From positions 231,501 to 295,500 of the forward strand of contig NZ_JNIX01000007.1 of the NCBI RefSeq assembly GCF_000701445.1: a stretch of DNA of 64,000 nucleotides. Direction: 5' to 3'. The notes under the pieces are model-generated. The model was not told the DNA's origin. It worked only from the letters and a program-made list of their open reading frames with translations, and did no database searches. Below are positions 1-16,544 of the stretch, one piece after another. Within the stretch, counting starts at the first letter, position 1, and every line of letters begins with the position of its first letter. Both the position numbers and the translations under genes were made by a program. This DNA comes from Brevundimonas bacteroides DSM 4726 (GTDB lineage: Bacteria > Pseudomonadota > Alphaproteobacteria > Caulobacterales > Caulobacteraceae).

Positions 1-131
1 CAGGCCACGATCGCGCCGAGCATCAGCGACACGCCGAAGCTGGCGGCGTCACGACGCACCAGCCACAGGATCAGTCCCGTGGACGCCCACCACAGACCGG
101 CGGCGACGATGAGGGGCTGAACCGCGTCCAT
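1..131 (-). CDS. puhE: PuhE-like photosynthetic complex assembly protein, N-terminus only (cut by window edge)
   Basis: The first 43 codons are present (MDAVQPLIVAAGLWW...), then the gene runs off the left edge. The visible part is one hydrophobic segment followed by LVRR and a second hydrophobic stretch, as expected for the polytopic membrane protein PuhE. The ATG lies two bases after the acsF TAG, so it is the next gene of the same operon. The family name rests mainly on position: acsF-puhE is the usual order at the end of the puh block in purple bacteria. PuhE is thought to help photosystem assembly, with no known enzymatic reaction. With so little sequence the call is moderately secure. 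Confidence 0.6.
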   Translation of the reverse strand, partial: MDAVQPLIVAAGLWWASTGLILWLVRRDAASFGVSLMLGAIVA

Positions 132-133
132 GA

Positions 134-1255
134 CTACCAGCGAGGATCCATGCGGACGTCAGCGGGAAGGGGGTGACGGTCGACCGGCAGGAGCAGCAGG
201 CCGAGGAACGTCGCCCCCGCCTTCAGCGTCAGGCCGAGGCGCTGGATGCCGGCGACCAGGCCGCCCCTGGCCTTGGCGTCGCCCAGGGCGTCCGAGGTCC
301 GGCGCAGGCGCTCCATGCCGGTGCGGAACCGGGGCTCATCGGTGCGGAGCGAGACCGGATAGATCTGCTTGGAGATTTCCGTGCAGATCCGGAAGACCTC
401 GTAATCGTAGTCCGTGATGTCGACGCCCAGCGCCTTGTGGAAGGCCGGTCGCATGTGGTCGCGGACGTACATCGTGGCGTAGACGGACAGCAGGAAAAAG
501 CGGATCCACCAGACGTTTCCGCCCGACAGCAGTTTCGGGTCATTGCGCATCAGCAGCGCGAAGGCCTCGCCGTGCTTGAACTCGTCGTTGCACCACTGCT
601 CGAACCATTTGAAGATCGGGTGGAAGCGACGGTCCGGGTTCCGTTGCAGGTGGCGGTGGATGGCGATGTAGCGGGCGTAGCCGATCTTCTCCGACAGATA
701 GACGGCGTAGAAGATGAACTTGGGCTTGAAGTGGGTGTACTTCTTGACCTTGGTCAGGAAGCTCAGGTCAACGCCGATCTTCGCGTCCTTCAGCGTGTCG
801 TTGATGAAGCCGGCGTGGCGGCTCTCGTCGCGGCTCATGTATTTGAACAGGGCGCGGATGTCGGGGTTCTGAACCCGCTTGGCGATTTCGGCATAGAGGA
901 CGCAGCCGGAGAACTCCGAGGTCAGGGACGAGACCAGGAAGTCGGTGAACTCCTTCCTCAGGTCCTCGGGCAGGTTCTCGATGATGCCGTCGAAGGCCGC
1001 GTCGCGCTTGAAATGGTCCTTGTTTCGGTCCTCGGCGAACTCGGCCATCAGGGCGTCCCACTGGGCCCGGACGGGGGTGACGTCGATGCGGTCCAGCGCG
1101 GCGAAGTCGGTGGTGTAGAACCGGGGCGACAGGACCGTGTCCTGGGTCGCCAGTTTCAGGGAGGACTCGGCGTTGACCTTCTGGCGCGCCGCCTCTCTGC
1201 GGAGTTCGGTCAGGCCGGGGGTTTCTTCATATTGATCGAAGGGGACGGCGGTCAC
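134..1255 (-). CDS. acsF: Aerobic Mg-protoporphyrin IX monomethyl ester (oxidative) cyclase
   Basis: This 373-residue protein matches the usual AcsF length (about 350-370). It forms the fifth ring of (bacterio)chlorophyll from Mg-protoporphyrin monomethyl ester using O2 and a diiron centre. The metal ligands are visible as SEFSG near residue 114, DESRHAGF near 143-150 and [10 protein letters not shown] near 223-232. The typical N-terminal signature [12 protein letters not shown] is near residues 40-51. The start is GTG, which overlaps the preceding small ORF as GTGA and has GGAGG six to seven bases upstream. It sits between the puhC block and puhE. An O2-dependent cyclase, with no bchE seen here, points to pigment synthesis under oxic conditions. 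Confidence 0.96.
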   Translation of the reverse strand: MTAVPFDQYEETPGLTELRREAARQKVNAESSLKLATQDTVLSPRFYTTDFAALDRIDVTPVRAQWDALMAEFAEDRNKDHFKRDAAFDGIIENLPEDLRKEFTDFLVSSLTSEFSGCVLYAEIAKRVQNPDIRALFKYMSRDESRHAGFINDTLKDAKIGVDLSFLTKVKKYTHFKPKFIFYAVYLSEKIGYARYIAIHRHLQRNPDRRFHPIFKWFEQWCNDEFKHGEAFALLMRNDPKLLSGGNVWWIRFFLLSVYATMYVRDHMRPAFHKALGVDITDYDYEVFRICTEISKQIYPVSLRTDEPRFRTGMERLRRTSDALGDAKARGGLVAGIQRLGLTLKAGATFLGLLLLPVDRHPLPADVRMDPRW

Positions 1256-1536
1256 AGGGTCCTCCGGGGTGTGAAGCTGACGTCGTAGAGTTCGCCGAAC
1301 TCCAGACCCGACGTCAGCCGGGTGAAGGTGCGTTCCAGCCAGGTGGCGCGGGTCACCGTGGCGGTGCGGCGGAAGGTGCGGCGTTCGCCAAACGCGACGT
1401 GGATTGGCTCGCCATGCACCTGGACCGCGTCGCCGGGGCCGATGACGGGATCGCCGTCGAGCGCCACATGGGCGCAGAGATTTTCGTCGGAGTGCTCGAC
1501 CTCGATCGTGCAGCCGGTGTCAAAACGACGGCTCAT
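1252..1536 (-). CDS. Small hypothetical protein in the puhD position between puhC and acsF
   Basis: This 94-residue ORF starts [15 protein letters not shown] and contains a short acidic/hydrophobic N-terminal half ([18 protein letters not shown]) and a basic C-terminal half ([18 protein letters not shown]). It has no signal peptide or membrane segment. It is coupled on both sides: its ATG overlaps the puhC stop (ATGA) and its stop overlaps the acsF GTG (GTGA), so it is very likely a real, co-translated member of the operon. The same slot in Rhodobacter carries puhD (orf55), but that protein is shorter and I see no clear similarity, so I give no symbol. A role in reaction-centre or cyclase assembly is only inferred from position. 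Confidence 0.75.
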   Translation of the reverse strand: MSRRFDTGCTIEVEHSDENLCAHVALDGDPVIGPGDAVQVHGEPIHVAFGERRTFRRTATVTRATWLERTFTRLTSGLEFGELYDVSFTPRRTL

Positions 1537-1991
1537 GCGGCGGTCTCCGAAGGCGGGGTCATCAGGTCCAGGAAGGCCTGGCGGTTGGTGGGGCCAAAGG
1601 CGTCCAGCTTGACCACGCGGCCGGTGGCCAGGTCCTGGATCGTCACCTTGCCGTCGGACCATTCGGTGACCCGGAAGGGCTGTTCGGAGCCCAGGCCCTG
1701 GGCGCGGCGGTCGCGGACCAGGCCGCGCAGCACGCCCCGGACGAAGCCGCCGGTGGCGGGCGGGATGATCCGCTCGCCGTCGTCGATCACCGTCACCAGC
1801 ACGCCGCCGTCATCCATGTCGGCAAAGCGCATGTCGGCCGCAGTGACGGGGGTGGCGTTCGACGCCTCGGCCACGCTGGGCGAGATCAGGCCCAGCCGCG
1901 TCGCCCCGACGCCGGCCACCGTCAGCCCGACCACCAGGATGGCGGCGATCAGGGGCGCTCGGGGAAAGGGCTGTTCGTCGAGGTTGGACAT
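1533..1991 (-). CDS. puhC: Photosynthetic complex assembly protein PuhC
   Basis: This 152-residue protein has a cytoplasmic N-terminus (MSNLDEQPFPRAPLI), one transmembrane helix at about residues 14-34 and a periplasmic domain containing DMDDGGVLVTVID and GFVRGVLRGLVRDRR. That last motif is characteristic of PuhC, a membrane-anchored factor needed for normal assembly of the reaction centre and LH1. The length is close to Rhodobacter PuhC (orf162). It lies 32 bases after puhB, and its TGA overlaps the ATG of the next small ORF. It is inferred to act in the cytoplasmic membrane with PuhB and LhaA. Confidence 0.9.
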   Translation of the reverse strand: MSNLDEQPFPRAPLIAAILVVGLTVAGVGATRLGLISPSVAEASNATPVTAADMRFADMDDGGVLVTVIDDGERIIPPATGGFVRGVLRGLVRDRRAQGLGSEQPFRVTEWSDGKVTIQDLATGRVVKLDAFGPTNRQAFLDLMTPPSETAA

Positions 1992-2023
1992 CTTCGTTTC
2001 TCTGGGCTGGGTTCCTGAGATCC

Positions 2024-2728
2024 TCAGGCGGCGGCGGGCTGGCCGTCGGACGGGGCGGGGCGGGAGGCGCGGGCCGGAGCACGCACCGGCTCGGCCACGA
2101 AGGGCTTGTCGGCGGCGTTGGCGGCGAGCTGGAGCTGCAGGCTCAAGCGTTCGGCGACCGAGGCGACCTCGGGCAGGGCCCGCATCATCGGCTGGGGGTT
2201 CAGGATGGTGAACGGCCGGACGTGGGGCCATAGGTGCGGATAGGCGATGCGGGCGCCGTCGGCGAGACTGAGCGGAATGTCGCCGAAGCCCTTGGCGTCC
2301 ACCTTCACCGCCGCCGCGCCGATGGTGCGGTAGGGGATGTTGAAGCACTTCGACAGGGCCACGCCGTGGCGCAGCACGAACCGCTTATTGGTCATCGTAT
2401 AGACCGTCGTCCGGGCGACGAGGACGGCGTAGCCGACCAGCAGGCCCACCGCGACGGCGCCGACCGTGAGGGTCAGGCCGACCGAGATCAGGGTCGAGGC
2501 CAGGCCGGAGCCCTGCATGACGCCATTGACCAGGTTCCAGACGGCGAGGATGCCGAAGTAAGTCGCCACCCAGTGCGCGCGCATGGCGGTCCGGGCCAGG
2601 ACGCGCCAGTCCGGCTCGCCCTGCCACAGGATGTGCTCGCCCTCGGGGAGCCGGCCTGGAAGCCCGCGGACGGGCTCCCCTTCATGCTCCTGGCCGATGG
2701 CGGCGCTGATACCGGCGGGGCGGCTCAC
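2024..2728 (-). CDS. puhB: Photosynthetic complex assembly protein PuhB
   Basis: This 234-residue membrane protein begins with a soluble stretch containing LPEGEHILWQGEPDW, the typical opening of PuhB and bacterial PH-like domains. Two to three hydrophobic helices follow (about residues 50-110), then the segment TVYTMTNKRFVLRHGVALSK, another hallmark of the PH-like fold. The C-terminal tail is Ala/Pro-rich and probably flexible. In Rhodobacter PuhB is a dimeric factor that assists reaction-centre assembly. The start is GTG, overlapping the puhA stop as GTGA, with AGGAG eight bases upstream, which supports coupled translation with puhA. Confidence 0.93.
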   Translation of the reverse strand: MSRPAGISAAIGQEHEGEPVRGLPGRLPEGEHILWQGEPDWRVLARTAMRAHWVATYFGILAVWNLVNGVMQGSGLASTLISVGLTLTVGAVAVGLLVGYAVLVARTTVYTMTNKRFVLRHGVALSKCFNIPYRTIGAAAVKVDAKGFGDIPLSLADGARIAYPHLWPHVRPFTILNPQPMMRALPEVASVAERLSLQLQLAANAADKPFVAEPVRAPARASRPAPSDGQPAAA

Positions 2729-3501
2729 AGCCAGGGCTCCTGGCGGTCGCGCGTCGCGTAGAGGTGACCACCGCCGTAATAGCCGATGATCTTCTCTTCC
2801 TCGAGCAGGGTGACCTGATCGGGGCTAGCCGTGGTCGGGACATCGGCGAACTGCGCCGAGGTGATGGCGCGAACCTTCACGGCGCGCGCGGCCCCGTCGA
2901 CGATGCACATCTGCATGGGCAGGAGCACCTTCTTGGCCCCGACAGCGACCTCGAGGTAGCGGATCAGCTGCTCGGAGCGATCGGCCCAGACATCGGAGAC
3001 CTCGCCGCCCTTCTTGCCGTCGCAGCCGAGGACCGCGAGGCCGCGCGGATCGATGTCCTCACGCGGAATGTAGAAGTCCGGCGCGACCCGCAGCGGCACG
3101 ATGCGCGGCAGGCCTTCCAGCGTCAGGTCGGCGTAGTTCGGACGCTCGGCATAGCCACCGGGTCCGACGCCATCCAGCAGGGGGTTGCCCGTGGGCTCCA
3201 GCGGCGAACCGTCGGTCGGGGCGCTGCGACGCGCGGCCAGCGGACGGGTGTCGCGGTTGTCGGCGCGCGGCAGGACGCGCGTGCCGTGGCCGTGGGGCAG
3301 GATGAAGGTCTTGGGCTTGGCGGTGAACAAGAGGCCGCCCAGAGGTTCGTGCTGGCCGGTGACATCGTTCTCCAGCGGATAGCCTTCGCGGCGATCCTCG
3401 CGACGGAGGTAGACGATCAGTCCGGCGAAGAAGAGCCAGAAGACCATCAGGGCGAGTTCTGCGGCGTCGAAATCACCGAAGAGGAAGGGACTGTTTTCCA
3501 T
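2725..3501 (-). CDS. puhA: Photosynthetic reaction centre H subunit
   Basis: This 258-residue protein has one N-terminal transmembrane helix (about residues 12-31, LALMVFWLFFAGLIVYL) followed by RREDRREGYPLE, the standard H-subunit junction. A large cytoplasmic domain follows, with motifs such as KTFILPHG, ADLTLEGLPRIVPLRVAPDF and DVWADRSE. The size equals that of known PuhA proteins (about 255-260). The H subunit caps the L/M core and helps proton transfer to QB. The ATG has a strong AAGGAG six bases upstream. The partners PufL and PufM are not in this window. Confidence 0.97.
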   Translation of the reverse strand: MENSPFLFGDFDAAELALMVFWLFFAGLIVYLRREDRREGYPLENDVTGQHEPLGGLLFTAKPKTFILPHGHGTRVLPRADNRDTRPLAARRSAPTDGSPLEPTGNPLLDGVGPGGYAERPNYADLTLEGLPRIVPLRVAPDFYIPREDIDPRGLAVLGCDGKKGGEVSDVWADRSEQLIRYLEVAVGAKKVLLPMQMCIVDGAARAVKVRAITSAQFADVPTTASPDQVTLLEEEKIIGYYGGGHLYATRDRQEPWL

Positions 3502-3525
3502 GTCAGGCTCCTTTGCGAACCAGGA

Positions 3526-4970
3526 TCAGGCGGGCAGATCGGCGAGGCCGAACCGTTGAGGGGTAAGCGACTGAGGCGAAGCGGCGGGCGCGTAGCGGGC
3601 GAGCGGCCCGATGGCGACCAGGGCGGCGAACAGGAGGCCGATCTCCAGGTGGTAGACGACACCGTAGGCGGTGAAGGGCTGGCTCATCGCCGGGCCGAGC
3701 AGGCCTGACGAGGACAGGGCGGAAACGAGGTCGCGCAGCGCGCCCCCGGTGAGGACGGCGAGGCCGACGGCGGTCGCCTGGACCGCGCCCCAGGCACCGA
3801 GCGCGATGCCCGAGCGGCCGTCGCGGGCGAGCGCCATGGCGCTGGTCAGGGTGCCGACAGAGAACAGGCCGCCGCCGAGGCCGATCATCGTGACCCCGGC
3901 GCAGAACAGGGGGGCCGAGGCGAAGGGTCCAGCGCAGATGACGGCGGCGAAGGCCAGCACGCCGATGACGAGGCCGTGGCCGGCCATGCGGTGGGGCTCT
4001 CCGCCGTGGTTGAGGCGACGCGCGGACCAGGCCAGGCCGATCAGGGTGCCGAGCGCCCAGAGCGCGGTCAGGCCTGTGGTCTGGCCGACCGACAGGCCGA
4101 GGATCTGGCCGCCATAGGGTTCCAGCAGCACGTCCTGCATGGAGAAGGCGGCGGCGCCGAGCCCGGTGGCCACCAGCAGGCGGCCCGAGCGGCCCCCGGC
4201 GATGAATTGGGCCCAGCTGTCCCTGAACGGGGGGCGGGGCTGGGACGGGGCGGTGAGGGCCAGGTTCTGGGCCTCCTGCTTCCACAGGGCGGTCATGTTG
4301 AGAACGACAGCGACCATGGCCGCGCCCTGAACCACGCCGACCAGTTTCACCGCTTGGAAGTCCATCAGGATCAGACCCATGGCGATGCCCGCGATCAGCA
4401 TGCCGACCAGCAGCATGACGTACAGCAGGGCCACGACTCGGGGCCGGGCGTGCTCGGGCGCCAGGTCGTTGGCGAGCGCTAGACCCGCCGTCTGCGTGGT
4501 GTGGATGCCGGCACCGGTCAGGAGGAAGGCGACCATGGCCGCGACGTGGCCGATCCAGACCGCGCCGACGCCCTGACCGCCCGAGATCAGCAGGGCGAAG
4601 GGCATGATGGCGAGGCCGCCGAACTGCAGAAGCGTGCCGAACCAGATGTAGGGCCCGCGCCGCCAGCCGAGGTGGGAGCGATGGGTGTCCGACCGGTGCC
4701 CGATCAGGGCGCGGAAGGGGGCGAACAGGAAGGGCAGGGCGACCATGGTCGCCACCAGCACCGCCGGGACGTTCAGCTCCACGATCAGGACGCGGTTGAG
4801 CGTGCCGGTCAGCAGCACGGTGACCATGCCGACCGAGACCTGAAACAGCGACAGGCGCAAGAGGCGCGACAGCGGCAGCTCGGTCGTGGCGGCATCGGCG
4901 AACGGCAGGCAGGCGCGCATCAGGCGCGCGAAGGCGGCCCGGTTGGCGTCCGCTCTCTGCCGCAGGTCGG

Positions 4971-4974
<4 letters not shown>
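3526..4974 (-). CDS. lhaA: Light-harvesting complex 1 assembly protein LhaA (BCD/PucC family transporter-like)
   Basis: The protein has 482 residues and about 12 hydrophobic helices, typical of the bacteriochlorophyll delivery (BCD) branch of the major facilitator superfamily. Recognisable blocks are LSRLLRLSLFQVSVGM near residue 40 and GTLNRVLIVELNVPA. RSDTHRSHLGWRRGPYIWFG follows near residues 117-136, matching LhaA/PucC proteins, and the tail is Ala/Pro-rich. LhaA is needed for LH1 assembly and probably handles bacteriochlorophyll or apoproteins in the membrane. Its ATG overlaps the bchM stop (ATGA) and puhA begins 24 bases later, the classical bchM-lhaA-puhA superoperon order. Confidence 0.95.
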
Positions 4975-10297
<5,323 letters not shown>

Positions 10298-10323
<26 letters not shown>

Positions 10324-11847
10324 CGTACAGCGTCTCCAGTCCTATGGTCGCCAGGCCGTGCTCTGCGGCGAAGCGTTCTGTGTTCTTTCGGGCCTTGCCG
10401 CGGACAAAGAATGGGATCTTCTTCAGCTCAGCCTCGGCGTCGGGGGACCAGGCGATCTCCGATGAGACCGCGGCCACTTCGGTCGAAGCGACGTCCTCGG
10501 TCGGTTTCGCCGCCCCCGCGCCATGACCGCCCAGGTGCGAGGCCCCAGCCTCGTCGCTGAACTCGAAGTCGTCGCGGAACATGTGGAGGAGGTGCTCCTC
10601 CAGCCCCATGACCAGCGGATGCACCCAGGTGTCGAACAGGACGTTGGCGCCCTCGAACCCCATCTGTGGCGAGAAGCGGGCCGGGTGGTCCTGGACGTGG
10701 AACGGGGCCGAGATGACGGCGCAGGGGATGCGCAGCCGCTTGGCGATGTGGCGCTCCATCTGCGAGCCCAAAACGAGCTCGGGCTGCAGCGCGGCGATGG
10801 CGGCCTCGACTTCCAGATAGTCGTCGGTGATGAGGGCGGTGAGGCCCAGCTTCTCAGCGGCGGCGCGGACCTCGCGGGCGAACTCGCGATTGTAGCAGCC
10901 CAGGCCCACGACCTCGAAGCCGAGCTCCTCGGAGGCGACGCGGGCGGCAGCGATGACGTGGGTGGCGTCGCCGAAGACGAACACCCGCTTGCCGGTCAGG
11001 TAGGTGGAATCCACCGACCGGGACCACCAAGGCATCCGCGAGGGGACGCCGTCCAGCACAGGCGCGGGGTCCAGGCCGGTCAGGGCGCAGACTTCCTTGA
11101 TGAAGTCGATGGTCGCGCCGTAGCCCAGCGGCACGGTCTTGATGGAGGGCTGGCCGCACTGCTTCTCGAGCTGTTTGGCGGCCTCTCCGGCGATCTCGGG
11201 ATAGAGCACGACGTTGAAGTCGGCAGCGCCCAGCCGGGCGATGTCGGCGGGAGTCGCGCCCAAGGGCGCGGTGACGTTGATCTGGACGCCCATCCGCTCT
11301 AGCAGGCGGGTGATCTCGACCACGTCGTCGCGGTGGCGGAAGCCCAGCGCCGTGGGGCCCAGGATGTTGCAGACCGGCTTCCTGCCCGCCATCGGCGTGC
11401 GCTCGACGGCGGTGGTCAGGTGGCGGACCAGCTGGCGGAAGGTCTCGGCCGCGCCCCAGTTTTCCTTCTTCTGATAGCTGGGCAGCTCCAGGGGAATGAC
11501 CGGGATCGGCAGACCGATGGCGAGCGCCATGCCGGCGGGATCGTCCTGGATCAGTTCGGCCGTGCAGGAGGCGCCGACGATCATGGCCTGGGGCTGGAAG
11601 CGGGCGTGGGCGTCGATGACCGCGGTCTTGAACAGCTCGGCCGTGTCGGTGCCCAGGTCGCGCGCCTGGAAGGTGGTGTAGGTGACGGGCGGGCGGGCGC
11701 CGCGCCGCTCGATCATGGTGAACAGCAGGTCGGCGTAGGTGTCGCCCTGGGGCGCGTGCAGGACGTAGTGCAGGCCGGACATCGCGGTCGCGATCCGCAT
11801 CGCACCGACGTGGGGCGGGCCTTCATAGGTCCAGACGGTCAGCTGCA

Positions 11848-11848
<1 letters not shown>
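10298..11848 (-). CDS. bchB: Dark-operative protochlorophyllide reductase, subunit B
   Basis: This 516-residue NifK-like subunit starts [20 protein letters not shown], the standard BchB opening. D36 (in APQGDTYAD) is at the position of the aspartate that replaces a fourth cysteine as ligand of the 4Fe-4S cluster shared with Bch[15 protein letters not shown] and the C-terminal PCP_red-like segment ([20 protein letters not shown]) are also present. The start is fixed by TGATG, where the bchN stop and the bchB ATG share one base. It binds and reduces protochlorophyllide as a BchN2B2 heterotetramer. Confidence 0.98.
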
Positions 11849-13841
<1,993 letters not shown>

Positions 13842-13881
13842 CGACCGACTCCGGGTCGCCCCGAAATAGGGACGATGACGA

Positions 13882-13911
13882 AGGTTAGGACCGCCGACGC
13901 ACAAGTGTCAA
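13882..13911 (-). promoter_or_regulatory. Candidate bchF operon promoter
   Basis: On the minus strand TTGACA (13911-13906) is followed after 18 bases by TAACCT (13887-13882), about 40 bases upstream of the bchF ATG. The -35 box is perfect. The -10 box is weak (T, A and last T conserved). It overlaps one arm of the palindrome described at 13906-13939, so a bound repressor would cover the -35 box. Confidence 0.5.
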
Positions 13912-13939
13912 ATAGATTGGACGTAAACCGAAATTGACA
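13906..13939. promoter_or_regulatory. PpsR/CrtJ-like double operator palindrome between bchF and aerR
   Basis: A 34-bp palindrome has TGTCAA at one end and TTGACA at the other, centred on ACGT (13921-13924). It can be read as two adjacent PpsR sites (consensus TGT-N12-ACA): TGT-N12-ACG on the left and CGT-N12-ACA on the right, each with one mismatch. PpsR/CrtJ sites often occur as spaced pairs near bch promoters. The rest of the 339-base spacer (13842-14180) shows no gene. Near its right end is the aerR ribosome binding site GGGGAGGAG. Confidence 0.6.
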
Positions 13940-14180
13940 CACCGAGGCTTTATCGTCTTGACTAACGCTGGAAACAGGCGGCGAAATGTCGCCCGTGAGT
14001 TGAGACTGACGCGCGTGCGTCGCCTGGCCATAACTCTGATCCGCGCGCGATCGCGGAGACCTGGCCCAGGATGCGGAGACGACCCGCCGGGATATTCCGC
14101 CCGACGGTCATATGAGAACGCATCGCCGGGTGGGTGGGGATCACGCCTGACGTTGGACGACACTCCTGGGGAGGAGTTCG

Positions 14181-15068
14181 ATGGCCGACACCCATCCTGC
14201 CACCGGCGAACCGCTTGACCGTCGCGCTCGGACGTCCAAGTCCGAAAGCAACGTCGTGTCGCTGGGACGGCCCGACCGTTCGCTGATCGCCGACCCTTCA
14301 CCCCTGACGCTGGCCCGGCTGATCGAGGGCGAGATCATCCCCCGCCTGTTGATGGCCCACCGCGACGGGACCGATCCGGATGTCATCCCGATGACGACCG
14401 GGGTGATCGCCCAGGCGGAACTGGAGCGGTTTTCTCGCATGGTCATGACGTCGGACCTCGCGGCCCTGACCGAGCACGTCGACCTGCTGACCCGGCGCGG
14501 CGTCGGCATGGAGACCATCTATTTCGACCTGCTGTCGCCCGCGGCCAAGCGGCTAGGCGAGATGTGGGAGGCCGACGACTGCGCCTTCACCGACGTCACC
14601 ATCGGTCTGTGTCGATTGCAGCAGCTGGTCTATGAGTTCGCCGACCGCATGCACGTCGAGGCAGGCGGCGGGGACGGTCGCACCGCCCTGTTCGCCCTGA
14701 CGCCTGGCGATCACCATTCCTTCGGCCTGGTGCTGGTGGTGGAGTACTTCCGTCGCGCGGGCTGGCGCACCGTCTGCATGCCCGACGCCACGGCGCGGGA
14801 TCTGCGCGACGCCGTGCGCGGCGAGTGGTTCGACCTGGTCGGCTTCTCGATGGCCGACGAGCGGTGGCTGGACACCCTGGGTCCCGTCATCGCCGACGTC
14901 CGCACCGCCTCGATGAACGAGGATGTGCGCGTGATCGTCGGCGGCCGCGCCTTCGAGGTCGACCCCGCCCGCGTCGTCCTTGTGGGCGCCGACGAGACGG
15001 CCGGAGACGCCCGCCAGGCCGTCCGCGTGGCCGAAGCCCTGTTTCAGCGCCGGCAATCGGTCGCTTGA
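14181..15068 (+). CDS. aerR: B12-binding transcriptional antirepressor AerR/PpaA
   Basis: The protein has 295 residues. An N-terminal helical region (about 40-160) contains the conserved GEMWEADDCAFTDVTIG segment with W129, which in this family contacts the upper face of the cobalamin. The C-terminal Rossmann-like cobalamin domain has the DxHxxG motif as D177-H179-G182 (GDHHSFG), with H179 the likely lower ligand. AerR/PpaA proteins bind PpsR/CrtJ and modulate repression of photosynthesis genes in response to light, through hydroxy- or adenosylcobalamin. The gene has a strong GGGGAGGAG five bases before its ATG, is divergent from bchF and is directly followed by ppsR. Confidence 0.93.
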   Translation: MADTHPATGEPLDRRARTSKSESNVVSLGRPDRSLIADPSPLTLARLIEGEIIPRLLMAHRDGTDPDVIPMTTGVIAQAELERFSRMVMTSDLAALTEHVDLLTRRGVGMETIYFDLLSPAAKRLGEMWEADDCAFTDVTIGLCRLQQLVYEFADRMHVEAGGGDGRTALFALTPGDHHSFGLVLVVEYFRRAGWRTVCMPDATARDLRDAVRGEWFDLVGFSMADERWLDTLGPVIADVRTASMNEDVRVIVGGRAFEVDPARVVLVGADETAGDARQAVRVAEALFQRRQSVA

Positions 15069-15099
15069 ATATGGGGCGCCGCATCGATAATGGCCCCCG

Positions 15100-16533
15100 A
15101 TGACCGTTCAGCCGCCCTCCCCGGCAGCCATCGCGTTTCGGGAGCCTGATCGGGCCTTCGGAGGCTTGGCGGCAGACACTGCGGCGGGGCTCGTCGCCGC
15201 AGCCAGCGACCTCGCCCTGATTCTGGATCGTGAAGGCGTCATCCGCGACGTCTCGGTCTCCAGCGGGGATCTGGCCGAGCACGGCATTGGCGACTGGCTG
15301 GACCGGCGCTGGATCGACACCGTCACCGACGAGAGCAAGGCCAAGGTGTCCGAGATGCTGGACGCTGCCTTCAAGGGACAGGCCGCCCGCTGGCGCCAGG
15401 TGAACCATCCTGCCGATGACGGTGCCGACATTCCGGTCCGCTATTTCGCCCTGTCCGCGGGCGATGACGGCCGCGTCATCGTCATCGGCCGCGATCTTCA
15501 GGCCTCGGCCATCCTGCAGCAGCGGCTGCTCGCCGTGCAGCAGTCGGTGGAGCGTGACTACCTGCGCCTGCGCCAGGCCGAGCAGCGCTATCGCCTGCTG
15601 TTCCAGAGCGCGTCCGAGGCCGTGCTGATTCTCGACGGGGCCAGCCGGCGCATCCGCGAGGCCAATCCGGCGGTCCAGAAGGTGACCGGCCGCGATCCCG
15701 TCGCCGTAATCGGCCAGCCGTTCAACACCCTGCTGGATTCCTCCAGCTTCGCCGAGGCCGAGGAGCTGCTGTCGTCGGCCAACAGCAGCGCCGCAGGGGC
15801 GTCCACCACCGTGCGGCTGGCGGGCGGGGCCCCGTGCCTGCTGTCCGCCTCACTCTACCGCCACGACCGGACGGCTTCGCTGCTGGTGCGGCTCACGCCC
15901 GAGAGCCTGGCGCCAGTCACAGATCCCAACGCGGCCCTGACAGCGGTGTTGTCGCGGATCTCGGACGCCTTCGTGGTGACCGACACCGACCTGCGCATCC
16001 TGACCGCCAATCCGGCCTTCCTCGATCTGGTCCATCTCGCCAGTCGGGAGGAGGCGACGCACCTGCCGCTCGACCGATTCCTGGGGCGGCCGCAGATCGA
16101 TCTGAAGGTCATGCTGGCCCAGCTGAAGGAGCATGGCTCGCTGCGGAATTTCGCAACTGTCGTTCGCTCCGGCTATGGCGAGCCGGAGGAGGTGGAGGTC
16201 ACGGCGGTCATCGTGCCCGACGACGCGGCCCCGACCTATGGCTTCAGCATCAGGAACGTTTCGCGGCGGATAGCGCGGGCGGAAGCGTCGACGACGCCGG
16301 TGGGACTGGGCGCGACGGCGCGGTCGGTCGAGCAGTTGACCCAGTTGATCGGGCGGGCCCCGATGAAGGACATCGTACGCGACTCGACCGACCTGATCGA
16401 GAAGCTGTGCATCGAGGCGGCGCTGAAGCTGACCAACGACAACCGCGCCTCGGCCGCCGATGTGCTGGGGCTGAGCCGACAGAGCCTCTATTCCAAGCTA
16501 CGCCGCTACGGCTTGGGCGATCTAGACGACTGA
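15100..16533 (+). CDS. ppsR: Photosynthesis gene repressor PpsR/CrtJ (PAS-PAS-PAS-HTH)
   Basis: This 477-residue regulator has an N-terminal PAS domain (about 25-135), a glutamine-containing linker helix (138-165), and two further PAS domains (about 165-270 and 280-390). A Fis-type helix-turn-helix at the C-terminus reads ASAADVLGLSRQSLYSKLRR. Two cysteines, C246 and C437 (EKLCIEAAL just before the HTH), sit where the redox-active cysteines of Rhodobacter PpsR/CrtJ lie. PpsR binds TGT-N12-ACA sites and represses bch, crt and puc genes under oxic conditions. The gene follows aerR by 31 bases, probably in one operon, and marks the end of the photosynthesis block in this window. Confidence 0.95.
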   Translation: MTVQPPSPAAIAFREPDRAFGGLAADTAAGLVAAASDLALILDREGVIRDVSVSSGDLAEHGIGDWLDRRWIDTVTDESKAKVSEMLDAAFKGQAARWRQVNHPADDGADIPVRYFALSAGDDGRVIVIGRDLQASAILQQRLLAVQQSVERDYLRLRQAEQRYRLLFQSASEAVLILDGASRRIREANPAVQKVTGRDPVAVIGQPFNTLLDSSSFAEAEELLSSANSSAAGASTTVRLAGGAPCLLSASLYRHDRTASLLVRLTPESLAPVTDPNAALTAVLSRISDAFVVTDTDLRILTANPAFLDLVHLASREEATHLPLDRFLGRPQIDLKVMLAQLKEHGSLRNFATVVRSGYGEPEEVEVTAVIVPDDAAPTYGFSIRNVSRRIARAEASTTPVGLGATARSVEQLTQLIGRAPMKDIVRDSTDLIEKLCIEAALKLTNDNRASAADVLGLSRQSLYSKLRRYGLGDLDD

Positions 16534-16544
16534 CCGCCTGAGGG

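Noticed and set aside
13958..13963. TTGACT as a -35 box for aerR on the plus strand
   Set aside because: No acceptable -10 box is found 16-18 bases downstream.
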